From NCBI GenBank assembly GCA_030760725.1, contig JASWHV010000004.1, positions 50,435,136 to 50,499,135 of the forward strand: a DNA stretch of 64,000 nt. The letters are read 5' to 3'. The DNA is from Neostapfia colusana (Eukaryota > Streptophyta > Magnoliopsida > Poales > Poaceae). The notes below the pieces were generated by a model. The model was given only the letters and a program-made list of their open reading frames with translations. It ran no database searches and was not told where the DNA came from. Positions 11,175 to 20,734 of the stretch are shown one piece after another. How positions within the stretch are numbered: the first letter of the stretch is position 1; every line of letters begins with the position of its first letter. Made by a program: the position numbers and the translations under genes.

Positions 11175-12615
11175 TTATTCAGGCTGGATCTCATTCCCTT
11201 CCTCCTCAATTTCTTCATCACATATCGGTCCAGCATCTTCCGGATCACTATCGGATTCCCATTCACCTTTCTCATTCAACAACATGGCCCTCTTACTTGG
11301 GCATTGGGCAGCAATGTGCCCACGGCCGTGGCATTTATGGCATACATTTTCTCTGCTTCGAGAAGAAGATGTAGCTCCCGAGACATTGCTGTGGGCTGCT
11401 GAACTTGCAGCGGGTCGCTGCTGAGTTGTTGGTGATGACGCGGTGGAGGCTGCCATCTTCGATGGAACAAATGATTGAGAAGACTTGGCTGCAGCCCCTT
11501 GAGATCGTTCACCACCATAGGAAGTACTTGACTGCTGTTTGCGCCATGGAGCAGCAATAGAATAACTGCCATAAGATTTTCCACGTGACTCTTTCTGAAT
11601 CTTCTTCTCTGTTCGCATAGCTTGATCAACAAGATCCTGCAATGTACGATATGGAAACATCTCCACAAAACCAGAAATTTCTTCATTAAGACCTCTTAGA
11701 AATCTTGCCATTGTTGACTCTGCATCTTCTCTTATTCCAGCCAGCACCAACAGTAGCTCCATCTCCTTGAAATACTCATCAACTGATCTCTTCCCTTGCT
11801 TTAACATTTGCAACCGGTTCCTGAGATCACGTTGATAGCTAGATCGCACGAATCGCCTTCTCATCACTTGCTTCATCTCCTCCCATGTATTGATATATCC
11901 GCGTCCCAAATCACGTTGATTCTCCTGCACTTGGTTCCACCAAGTGAGAGCGTATCCAGAGAGTTCCACCGAAGCAAGATTCACACGGCGCTGAGCCGAA
12001 AGATTATGTACTCGAAATATTTGATCACACTGCTCAGCCCATTCAAGAAATTCATCAGGATTCTCTTTTCCAGTAAACTTTGGAATACTCAACTTGACAC
12101 GAGCGATGTTATCTGGGTTGTCATGAGGACGTCGACCACGATGGTATTCCCTTTCTTCAAAATCAGCAGGCCAGCGATGATGACGCTGATCAAACCTGCC
12201 ACCTTGACCGAAAGGATTTTCATCATCATGAGATCCTTCTTCATGATCTTGATCTTCAAACTCTTCGTCTTCAAAATGCACGCGGCGACCATCAGCATTG
12301 CGCCTATGTGCGCAACGTCCACCATGGTAATTATTAAAATCAGCATGGCGACCACCACCAGATCCGTCAGGGCCATCTCCGAAGCGATTGAATCCATGGC
12401 CAAAACCAGAGTTCTCATCGCCGGACTCCTCTCGATAACGGTCCTCTTGATCACCGACATGCTCGACGTCCTCCAGCCGCGGGAAGACGCTCATCGAGGA
12501 GCCTGCCCGTGGCCTCCATGAGTGAATCAGCCATGCGACGCATCTCATCCCGTAAGACAGGGGGTTCCCTATCACCATGGTGTCCACCATGAACACTTGA
12601 ATCTGAGTCTGCCAT
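11175..12615 (-). pseudogene. Element 2 gag (capsid and zinc knuckle)
   Basis: I place the start at the ATG 12615-12613 (MADSDSSVHGG), which lies in a different frame from the main gag frame; a one-base shift near 12480-12490 joins them. The main frame reads back to 12680 only because an (AT)n tract happens to be open. Domain order is an acidic Asp/Glu/His-rich N-terminus, the retrotransposon gag/capsid domain (SGYALTWWNQVQ to DLVDQAMRTEKK), a Ser/Ala-rich linker and one CCHC zinc knuckle (CHKCHGRGHIAAQC) that binds RNA. It ends at a TAA at 11175-11177 that probably interrupts an original gag-pol fusion. Confidence 0.88.
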
Positions 12616-12634
12616 GTTAGTAGCAGCAAAAAAA

Positions 12635-12636
<2 letters not shown>

Positions 12637-12672
<36 letters not shown>
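12637..12672. repeat. (AT)18 microsatellite
   Basis: A perfect AT dinucleotide run of 36 bp lies about 20 bp upstream of the gag ATG in the leader of element 2. It creates an artificial Tyr-Ile repeat in the open frame and should be variable in length between copies. Confidence 0.97.
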
Positions 12673-12674
<2 letters not shown>

Positions 12675-13266
12675 ACACACTCGATCTCACCTCTTACTTA
12701 CCCAAGTTCTTGCCTGATCTCAAGAACTGTGATGGTGCTGGTGTGACAGCTTCAACGGAGGTGGTAAAGAGGCCGTAAGGAGTACAAATCGAAAGTCCCG
12801 GTTCAGGTTTTTGGTGGAGCTATAGGTGGCTGAACAAGGAGGGCTACGGTACTGCCAATCAAGTGAAAAAGATGTGCTCAAAAGATAAAAAAAATTGCTG
12901 CTATCAAGATTACCACCAACTTGGATATGAAAACTGAAAATTTCAACACCCAACCGTAACACAAAATTCTTCAGAATGTTTTCACTTGTGCTCTCTTTTT
13001 TTACTCTTCTTTTTTTTATAACACTAACAGGGGTGCTGATTACAAAAGATATAGGTAAACGGTGGTGACGAGCAACTGGAACAACACAAATACAAGATAA
13101 CAGTACCGTCAAAAGGGCTATAGGTATTTTTTTAGGCTTTGGACTATAGGACAAACAAATATATGTAAAAGATAAACACAGGGATGAATATGTGGATGGT
13201 GAAAACTGTAACAGATTGAAAAAGGGTGGGAGGTGGGTGATAAAAAAAATGAACCTACCGTGACAA
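12673..13266 (-). other. 5' leader of element 2
   Basis: Untranslated leader between the PBS and the AT tract preceding gag. A 144-residue open frame (13154-12720) has no recognisable motif and lies where a leader is expected, so I do not call it a gene. Nothing else was seen. Confidence 0.7.
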
Positions 13267-13284
13267 CGATAGCTCTGATTACCA
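13267..13284 (-). other. Primer-binding site of element 2
   Basis: On the minus strand, two bases after the 5' LTR, the sequence is TGGTAATCAGAGCTATCG. It matches the tRNA-iMet-complementary site TGGTATCAGAGC apart from one extra A after TGGTA. The insertion may reduce priming or may be a family trait. Confidence 0.8.
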
Positions 13285-13286
13285 CA

Positions 13287-14446
13287 TGATATGCACCGAA
13301 TTTGGTTCGGCGAAGGGTGGCCCGATCTTCACGACAGGAGGCTCAAGAACAAGATAACTTGCTGTAGAAACAGCGCGGATAACTAGCTTTATACCTGGCC
13401 AAGGTTTGATGTGACCAAGCGACAGGGAGAGAGACACCGAAACCGTGAAGACTTCGACTCGATCTCCGAACGACCGCAGAACCACATCCGGAGCTAATCC
13501 ACACAAGACGGGGCAGCCGTACTGGAACCCGCAGAGCACGAATTAGTGGATCTCAGAGAGATCTCTCCACAAGTTCCAGAAGAACAAGGGTTGAGTAAGA
13601 CACTCAAGCAGCTCGGCTGCAAATATCACTGGATTAATCTTGATTCATTAAAAGTGACCCTTGGCTTACAAAAAGAGCGGTATTTATGCCAACAACTAGT
13701 CTAAAAATAGATGTGAACTGAAAAAGCCACGTGGGAAGGTGGAAGGCCAACTGGCTTGATCATTCATGCAGTGGTCATCAATTTCCCGCATGTCTTCTGG
13801 CCCTTTGAGTGGTCTTCAATGTTTTAATCATAACTCCACCTAGGGGCATCCAAAAGACACGGGAACAGATGCATTGGAAATCTAATTCGATAACCTTTCA
13901 CACCATGTGTAGCATGCTTCACGAAATATTGTAGAGTGATACAGTTTCTCACGGAAACTTGGATATGAGGCTGACTATTGATCTTCTGAACAGTCTGCAC
14001 CAAAAGAACTCGGCTGCCAATCTGGGAGCTCTAAAGCCCTCAGCACTTAGTGGCATTAGAAAGTTGACTTCAACACCTTTCCAACAAGTACTCATGGACC
14101 TTCACAGCTTCTATGAATCAAGAGATATGACTGTTTCTTCATGACAGTTCTACCAGGCCGAACTGGTTCGACGTAGTTCTCCTCTCTGGTTCAGTCTCGG
14201 CGTGTCCTTGTCATCCTCCTTGGTAAACCTGAGTAATAGAAACATGTACGTTTATTAAGTATATAATTCTCATTAATAAATGGAATTTCACAAAGTAGCG
14301 CGTGCACCTCTTGTTGTAGCTGCTTAGCTCGGCTACGAGTAATTGGTCCATCGAAGACATGAGCTGGTGGAGCTTGACTTGATGATTGTTCCATCTTGCT
14401 TGATCTACTCGGTATACTTGATGGTCTGGTCGGCGTGGGCATATCA
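13287..14446 (-). repeat. 5' LTR of element 2
   Basis: The 1160-bp partner of 6677-7847, with the same TGATATGC/GCATATCA ends. It drives transcription leftward. Its 14191-14446 part still holds a shifted copy of the pol C-terminal coding sequence (PITRSRAKQLQQEVHALL), as expected if the LTR was copied from the 3' end of the RNA. Confidence 0.92.
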
Positions 14447-14451
14447 CTCGA
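14447..14451. repeat. Right target-site duplication of element 2
   Basis: CTCGA follows the GCATATCA end of element 2. It differs at one base from the left copy CTTGA (6672-6676); the difference is a transition that probably arose after insertion. Confidence 0.85.
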
Positions 14452-14807
14452 TCTTCGAGAATAATGAGGGTGGTAGGATAAAATTTTCCACCCAAACAAA
14501 GTGGTGCTCTAGAAACGACTTCATTAGTCGATGTGTCTCCCCCTGGCGAATGAGTAAGGTAAGAACACTTTGTGATAATTATGGAAATCTGATCCCGGAT
14601 CACCGTCGTGTTGCTAATGAAATTATGTGTTGCACCAGAGTCGAATAGTATGACAACCGGCTTGTCATTTAAGGTGAACCTGCCTGCGAGAACTGGTTCT
14701 CCCTCGGGCAGATCATTGACTGACACATAGTTAACAATTCCCACTTTGGACATGGCTTTTCTTTGCTGTACAAGATCATTAGTTAGAACTGTTCCCACAG
14801 AAATCAT
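14452..14807 (-). pseudogene. Element 1 aspartic protease (upstream part, split by element 2)
   Basis: The minus-strand frame starting at 14807 contains LAGRFTLNDKPVVILFDSGATHNFIS, the DSGA-type aspartic protease motif usual for Tekay/Del elements, then LCLGGKFYPTTLIIL. The frame runs to 14452 and resumes at 6671 on the far side of element 2. The open frame as read continues into the element 2 LTR to 14211, which is not part of the protease. Confidence 0.85.
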
Positions 14808-15854
14808 ATTGCTGCTTGGTTCAGTTGCTTCATTGACGTTGTGTTCGTTGTCAATTTGAAGTGGGATACCACTCAGTTCAGCTGAGAAATCACCCTGATC
14901 ATCTTCAATATCTTGAGGGGAATAATATTCTGGTGCACCTTATTGATTCTGGGGTGCACAAGAAATAAGTTGTTGCTGCGGTGGAGGTAAATAAAACCTC
15001 TGTGGACTATAAGAGTCGTCATACTCTAAGAATGACTGCTTCTTTTGTGGAACCTCTCGACTGGAAGGTGAATGGATTACCAACCAATACTTCTGAGGCA
15101 TATGGTTTCATTCATCCTGTGATGAGTCCCTCTCCCTCTTTTCTTTAAGGATGAGATTGGAATAATATTCCTGAGTGATAGCGCAGCTAACAAACTCATC
15201 AAAATTCTTTTGGCTAACTTGAGCCAACTCACATCGCAGCCTAACATTCAGCCCTCGGTAAAAATGATAACTCTTCGTGGCTGGTGATTTCACATAATCA
15301 GGTACGTATTGAGCTAAGCGATTAAATTCCTTCACATACTAAATAACACTCATTTACCCTTGTTTTAAGTTTCAGAATTCGTCCAGACTTGTTTGCATTA
15401 TGCCTGCAGGAACGAAGCGAGCACGAAATGCATCCTGGAACTCTGTCCACGTGACACGATGCCCTTCTGGTTGGATAGCAAGGTATTCTGCCCACCAGGC
15501 TCCTGCAAAGCCGTGAAGCTTCTGAGCGGCAAATAGGGTCTTCTGGAAGTCGTCACATTGAATCAACCCAAACTTGGACTTAATGACACATAACCAGTGA
15601 TTTGCTTCACAATGGTCAGCCGCTTCAGAAAATACCGGCGGTTGTGTCGCCAAGAAATCTAGATAAGTGCTCTGGGTTGGCATGTGATGTTTAAATCCTC
15701 TATTTACTCCTTGCTGAACTAGAGTTTGGAGAGTTTCATTCATCTTCGTCATAATTTCCGCCAATCCGGTCGGCGATGGCTCTTGTGATGAAGTCGAGTC
15801 ATTCTCACCTCGACTCGAACCTCCAATCTCCATTTGAGAATGTGCGCGTACCAT
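14808..15854 (-). pseudogene. Element 1 gag, broken
   Basis: Two minus-strand frames make up the gag core. The probable start is the ATG 15854-15852 (MVRAHSQMEIGG). The first frame (to 15372) has a Ser-rich N-terminus and the capsid-like LHGFAGAWWAEYLAIQPEG; the second (15335-15108) continues with MKEFNRLAQYVPDYV and ends NLILKEKRERD. A frame break and stop lie between 15372 and 15335. I see no CCHC zinc knuckle between 15107 and 14808, where the family normally has one, so it is degenerate or lost. A TAA near 14942 also interrupts the gag-protease linker. Confidence 0.8.
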
Positions 15855-17514
15855 ACTGCACGAAATAAATTTTGAGTCAATCGAAATTCTATCCCCAGCA
15901 GTAAGTAAAGATAAGTAAAACATGAACATGTCATGAACTTTATGAAAGCATAACCACATTCATGTTTAGACAACTCTTATGTATGCTAAACTAATCAGCT
16001 TGACTACCCTGACAAGTTCACACAAACTCCAAAGTTTACTCAAGTTAACTACAGATTCTTGATTTGTGGTCCCTCATAGCTGTTCTGGTTCAACAGATAT
16101 GAAGTTTTCAAGTCAACAGAAATCCTGGAAAATTTCTGCAGCACCTCCTTTAAAAGTGTCTGATTTGAACCCACAATAAAATTTATTTCCAAACCGAATA
16201 TGGAAAAACACTTAACAAAAAAGTTGTAGGATATTTCCCATATTTTCGAACAGTATATGGCATGACCCTAGGAAATTTTTCTGTCAAAACTTATGGCCAG
16301 ATTACAGAAAAGTACAGAGAGCATTTTTGCCCTGTTCTGGTTCTGACCAGTTCTGGAAATCTGAAAATTTCACTAAGTTGTAATCTTACTCTGCCTTGGG
16401 TTTGTAAATAACATATCTAGAGGACTTCCTAATATTTCCATCCATGTCAAGAAACTTCATTTGGTTACTTGGAACTAAACTTATGCCCTGGCAAAGTCCA
16501 GCGACACTGCTGCCCAAAAACAGAGGATGCTCTGTTTTTGGTAGCGTGGTTCCGGTTAACGCTTCCACTTCGACATGGGCAGGGGTGTTAAAATTTGAAA
16601 TTTGTTTCATCCTAAGTTCAAAAACTTTTATTTCAACTCAATGTTGTGTCTTTTATTCAGTCCTAGATCCTGACCTTATCATATATGCAATTTTTCATCA
16701 CATGTCGGTACTACGTATCCTCACAAAAGAAAAAAAACTTATACCGGTGTAACCGGCAATCGTTTTAGCAGTGGCACTACTCGATCACTTACAAACGTAC
16801 TCCACACGAGATACAAAAACATGGTTAGTACCTGAAGAAGAACACTCAATAGTGATGCACACACGGGTTTTGTCATTTCAGGCAGGTCCATATCATAGTA
16901 AAAACATACGCCCCGTATCATTGCCATACGGGCCGTCCTTGAGTCAAGTCACGTCTCGAGGTACATGGTCGCGTTTTCACACCACACGAGAGGGAACCCG
17001 AGTAGAGCGCGAATGTGTCGTCACAGTTGGAAATTTTACCAACCCAACAGATACCAACTACTGCCCTTCAGGGCACGCCGATGCCAAGCGCTGCGTATGT
17101 CCTCCTAGGCTATTTTCACAAGAACACACTATCATGTTACCGACCACAAGATGGGGTTTCAACTTTCTTGCCTAATGCACACCAAGGACCATAGTTTCAT
17201 ATGATCTCAGGAACATGAAGAGTTCAAGAGCTTCATATTGACGTCCCACACCAAGCTGTGAGACCTATACCCTAAACCACATTCCTCGTCAGGGGAGGTA
17301 ACCAAAATTGAACATCTTTCGGTGGCGTTCCTTACCAGGCTTACCTTCACGTAGGTGTGTCGTTACGTAATTTAAATACTGAAATAGTAACACATAAGTT
17401 AGCATTGCCACCTTACTTAGCTATGCTAATAATACTCCTTATGTGGGCATTAACCGATTCCTCACTCGTAAATCCTAGTTTTCGAAAACTTGTTCATTTT
17501 TGGGCGTGCTAATC
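15855..17514 (-). other. Long 5' leader of element 1
   Basis: About 1.66 kb of non-coding leader between gag and PBS. Its upstream half (16388-17500) is clearly similar to 31016-31804, the leader of another minus-strand copy, and more distantly to the plus-strand leaders at 47641-49212 and 56530-58150. Small open frames (16386-16610, 16771-17175) are not shared between copies and are not called. Confidence 0.75.
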
Positions 17515-17534
17515 CCAATACGGCTCTGATACCA
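17515..17534 (-). other. Primer-binding site of element 1
   Basis: On the minus strand 17534-17522 reads TGGTATCAGAGCC, 13 bases complementary to the 3' end of plant initiator tRNA-Met. The next bases (CGTATTGGG, 17522-17514) can pair with U5 of the adjacent LTR (17572-17580). Confidence 0.92.
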
Positions 17535-17538
17535 CGGC

Positions 17539-18083
17539 TGTGGGGGCCGGACGCCCCGAGACTCCATGAATCGCATTGGGTGGTGCCGTGTTAGGTGACA
17601 CTGACTAGCACGCATATAAATGAATACCAGACATACACAAGTGTATATTAAACAAGAGAGTTGTTTTACAAATAGTATTGTACAGCAGCGGAATATAAAA
17701 TTAAAGTTGCAGCGGAATTACAACTTCGATCACTCTCACAGACCTAGCTAAGCAACAAAAGAGATATCCTGCCCGAGGATACCACTTTCTAGCAGCAGGT
17801 AATGTATTCGGCGGCGAGCAGTGTTTCTTGTGACCATGAAGCCAAGAATGGTGCTGTCATGCTTAACCCTTCATGGAATATGGCTGATTACCTGCAAAAC
17901 AACAACTCTGCAAGAGTGAGCACAAAGTCTCAGCAAGACTTAACCATCTCTCCTAAGGCATGCAACTCTACATGAAGATAACATAAGTCATAAACAAGTA
18001 AGTTGCATAAAGACTCGCCGACGAGTTCATCCTTAATTTTCAGATTTTAGCCATCATAGTAATGACCTTGCACCGAGCAACAT
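17539..18083 (-). repeat. 5' LTR of element 1, truncated
   Basis: It begins at TGTGGGGGCC next to the PBS and matches the left LTR from 17980 onward. Similarity ends abruptly after GAGCAACAT at 18083, where sequence from a Tat pol gene begins. Only 545 of about 3990 bp remain, so promoter and enhancer (U3) are lost. It contains the shared LTR motif with TGAGC-type hairpin on the minus strand (about 17916-17942). Confidence 0.88.
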
Positions 18084-18086
18084 CCC

Positions 18087-19113
18087 TTGAAGGTCGTCCA
18101 AGTCAGCGCCGATGCGGCCCAGACCACCCGTGTAGCCGGGGCCCTGGACAGCAAATACGAAGGCGCGCTCATCACCTTCCTCCGGCACAACGTCGACGTG
18201 TTTGCATGGCAGCCGTCGCAGATGCCGGGGATCCCTAGGGAGGTGATCGAGCACCATCTGAAGGTCTTCCCTGACGCCCGGCCAGTCCAACAGAAGCCCC
18301 GCAAGCAGTCCATCGAGCGGCAGAACTTTATCCGAGAAGAAATCAAGAAGCTGTTGGACGCTGGCTTCATACGGGAAGTCCACCACCCCCGGTGGTTGGC
18401 GAACCCCGTCGTTGTCCCGAAGGCCGGCGGGAAGCTCCGGATGTGCATCGACTACACCAGTCCCAATAAGGCATGTCCCAAAGATCCATTCCCCCTCCCT
18501 AGAATAGATCAGATAGTAGACTCTACATCAGGCTGTGATATGCTATGCTTCCTAGACGCCTACTCGGGCTTTCATCAGATCCCTATGTCTAGAGAAGATG
18601 AAGAACACACTTCTTTCATCACAGTAGACGGCTTGTATTGTTATGTCTCTATGTCTTATGGTCTAAAGAATGCTCTTCCCACCTTTGTACGTGCTATGCA
18701 CAAATCCTTTGGAGAGCTAATAAGAGACTTAGTTGAGGTGTATGTCGATGTCATCGTTGTCAAAGTCAGGCAGAGCTCATCATTGTTAGATAACCTAGCC
18801 CTAGTCTTTGACAAACTGCGCTCCACGCGCACTAAGCTGAATCCCGACAAGTGTTTGTTTGGCGTATCCTCTGGGAAGCTCCTAGGATTCCTGGTCTCAC
18901 ACCGAGGAATTAAGGCCAACCTAGAGAAGATCAAGGCCATCGACCTGATGTGGCCCCCCCGCCTGCATCAAAGATGTCCAGAAACTCACGGGATGCCTAG
19001 CCGCGTTGAGTCGGTTCATACCGAGGCTAGCAGAGCGGGCGCTCACCTTCTTTAAGCTCCTTTGCAAATCCGGTCCATTTTCTTGGACCGACGAAGCAGA
19101 AGAAGCTTTCTAG
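18087..19113 (+). pseudogene. Element 4 reverse transcriptase, catalytic aspartate mutated
   Basis: The open frame begins with the linker NVDVFAWQPSQMPGIP typical of Tat pol just before RT. It continues through EEIKKLLDAGFIREV, LRMCIDYTSPNKACPKD, SFITVDGLYCYVSMSYGLKNA and the palm motif VEVYVDVIVVK. The family has two aspartates here; the second is Val (GTC, 18750-18752), so polymerase activity should be lost. A frame change at the C-run 18952-18959 ends the frame early (19055); in the shifted frame the connection domain continues to TAG at 19111-19113, where Gln or Glu is expected. Confidence 0.88.
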
Positions 19114-19890
19114 GAGTTGAAGCAGCTCCTGACGACCCTACCCATCATGGTAGCCCCCGAGCCCGAAGAGCACTTGCTGCTCTACATCGCGGCAACAACT
19201 GAGGTGGTGAGCATGGTTCTCGTCGTAGAGCGGCTGGACCCCTCGTCACCACAGCCTGCTCCGGTAGCAGAAGGCAAGCACCAGGAGACCCCGGAGGCTC
19301 AAGACGACCTCCCAGAGCTCCAAGAAAACCTCCCGGAGGTCCAACGGGACCTCCCGGAGCCCTAGGATAACCCCCCAGAGGCCCAAAGGAACCTCCCAGG
19401 AGAACAAGACGTCCTCTCAAGGGTCCAAGATGACCACCCGGAAGACCAAAGGGATCCCCCGGAGGTCCAAGACGGCCTAGGAGCCTTCGAGTCCCAGCTC
19501 CCGGAAGCTCCCCCGTACTCGTCTACCTCCTGTCGGCCTGAGCCAATGGAGGAGGACATCTCAGGCCCAGGGGGAGGGTCCGGACCATCCAGAGGCCTGT
19601 CTACTACATCAGCGAAGTCCTCAATGACGCCAAGAAAAGGTACCTGGAGGTCCACAAGCTGCTATATGCAGTACTCGTGGCATCCAGGAAGCTCCGCCAC
19701 TACTTTCAAGCCCACCGGATCTCGGTGGTCACCTCCTACCCGCTAAAGGCCATCCCTCACAGCCCCAACGCGACCGGCAATGTTGCTAAATGGGCAGCGG
19801 AATTGGCGGAGTTTGAGATGGACTTCCTTCCTCCCCACGCAGTCAAAAGCCAAGCACTAGCTGACTTCGTGGCCGAGTGGACGCCAACGA
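19114..19890 (+). pseudogene. Element 4 first RNase H with heptad-repeat insertion
   Basis: The N-terminal part (LLTTLPIMVAPEPEEHLLLYIAATTEVVSMVLVVER) matches the Ty3/gypsy RNase H of Tat elements, in which the first catalytic Asp is already replaced (YIAAT here); loss of activity of this domain is known where the second RNase H is present. After VVER comes an insert of about 110 codons rich in Pro, Glu and Gln that includes nine 21-bp repeats, then the domain resumes (RKLRHYFQAHRISVVTSYPLKAI to KSQALADFVAEWTP). A TAG at 19363-19365 and at least one frame change near 19590-19680 disrupt it. Confidence 0.82.
19288..19476 (+). repeat. 21-bp coding minisatellite, nine units, inside RNase H
   Basis: Nine contiguous 21-bp units start at 19288, 19309, 19330, 19351, 19372, 19393, 19414, 19435 and 19456. 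They are in phase with the RNase H frame and code for heptads of consensus L/P-P-E-x-Q-x-D/N. The fifth residue is Gln (CAA) in eight units and a TAG stop in the fourth (19363-19365). The units differ at many positions, so the array is old or diverging. Confidence 0.93.
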
Positions 19891-19954
19891 TGACTAACCC
19901 AGGGGCCACGAAGATGGTGAACCAAAGCCCCGAGCTCCGGTCTTCACCAGGCCT

Positions 19955-20330
19955 CACTAGACGCTCTTCTTCGATGGCTCCTTGCGAAAGCAGGGGGCCG
20001 GTGCTGGCGTACTGCTTCTCATGCCATCGGGGGAGCAGTTTGGGTACATGGTGCGTCTCAATTTCAAGGCAACCAACAACATGGCACAGTATGAAGCACT
20101 CATCTTTGGCCTAAAGATAGCCTTGTCTCTGGGCGCTCGCCAGTTGTTGGCACAGGGCGACTCCTAGCTAGTCATCAAGCAAGTTAAGGGTGAATGCTCC
20201 TACAATGACCCACAGCTAGCTGCCTATCTGCTCCATGTGCAGATGTTGGAGAATGACTTCCTCGCCTTGGACCTGCGCCATGTACCGTGCGCTAGCAATG
20301 CCGCAGCCGACGACCTCTCAACGAAGGCCT
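19955..20330 (+). pseudogene. Element 4 archaeal-type second RNase H
   Basis: In the frame around 19982-20167 the sequence reads FFDGSLRKQGAGAGVLLL, ATNNMAQYEALIFGLKIALSLG and LLAQGDS, then after a TAG (20165-20167) LVIKQVKGE; it ends with LRHVPCASNAAADDLST. These are the D, E, D and final D positions of the plant Tat aRNH, thought to have been acquired later to support RNA removal during reverse transcription. Apart from the stop (CAG to TAG expected), the catalytic residues are present. A frame change separates it from the preceding RNase H near 19950. Confidence 0.85.
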
Positions 20331-20734
20331 CCACGGGAGCCCCTGTGCCCGAAGGAGTATTCGAGAGGACGTTGCTGCGGCCCACAGCCCGACCTGCCAA
20401 GCCGAGCGAAGGGGGCTGGACCAGCACCTCGAAGCTGGAGGTCCCGGTGGTCCTGCAGCAATGGACGCCGCCAAGGATCGTAAGTGTCACTGGGGACTCC
20501 GTGCAACCCAGCGCTCAAGATCCAGAAGCTCAAGTCAGACCCGATGCATGGATCACGGAGATCCGGGACTACTTGAAAGACAACATCCTCCCTGATGAAT
20601 GTGTATCCGCTGAACAGATCGTGTGCATGGCTAAAAGATACGCGCTGGTAGAAGGGGATCTCTACCGGCGTGGCGCCAACCACGTCCTATTACGGTGCAT
20701 AACCCAGGGGGGAAGGCTGCGACTTGCTCGCTGA
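20331..20734 (+). pseudogene. Element 4 linker between aRNH and integrase
   Basis: The open frame 20237-20734 runs from the end of aRNH through a Pro/Ser-rich linker into the conserved pre-integrase segment (WITEIRDYLKDNILPDE, then CMAKRYALVEGDLYRRG). It goes out of frame at the G-run near 20706-20712, immediately before the integrase zinc domain, which continues in another frame at 20724. Confidence 0.8.

Larger units (their letters stand above)
6677..14446 (-). mobile_element. Element 2: complete nested Ty3/gypsy element, CRM-like
   Basis: This 7.77-kb element is inserted in the protease-RT region of element 1. It has two LTRs (6677-7847 and 13287-14446), a tRNA-iMet-like PBS, gag, protease, RT, RNase H, integrase and a polypurine tract in the order of a minus-strand Ty3/gypsy element. 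Comparing the LTRs by eye I count roughly 40-45 substitutions over about 1150 bp plus a few indels (about 3.5-4%), which at the commonly used grass rate of 1.3e-8 per site per year would mean roughly 1.5 million years. The CRM assignment rests on the protease (DNGSCNNIAS), the gag zinc knuckle (GHIAAQCPSKR) and a pol frame running into the 3' LTR; I could not test it by phylogeny. Several stops and frameshifts make this copy non-autonomous. Confidence 0.9.

Noticed and set aside
12720..13154. 144-residue minus-strand frame in the leader of element 2
   Set aside because: It lies between PBS and gag, has no recognisable domain and low-complexity stretches, and is explained as chance in an untranslated leader.
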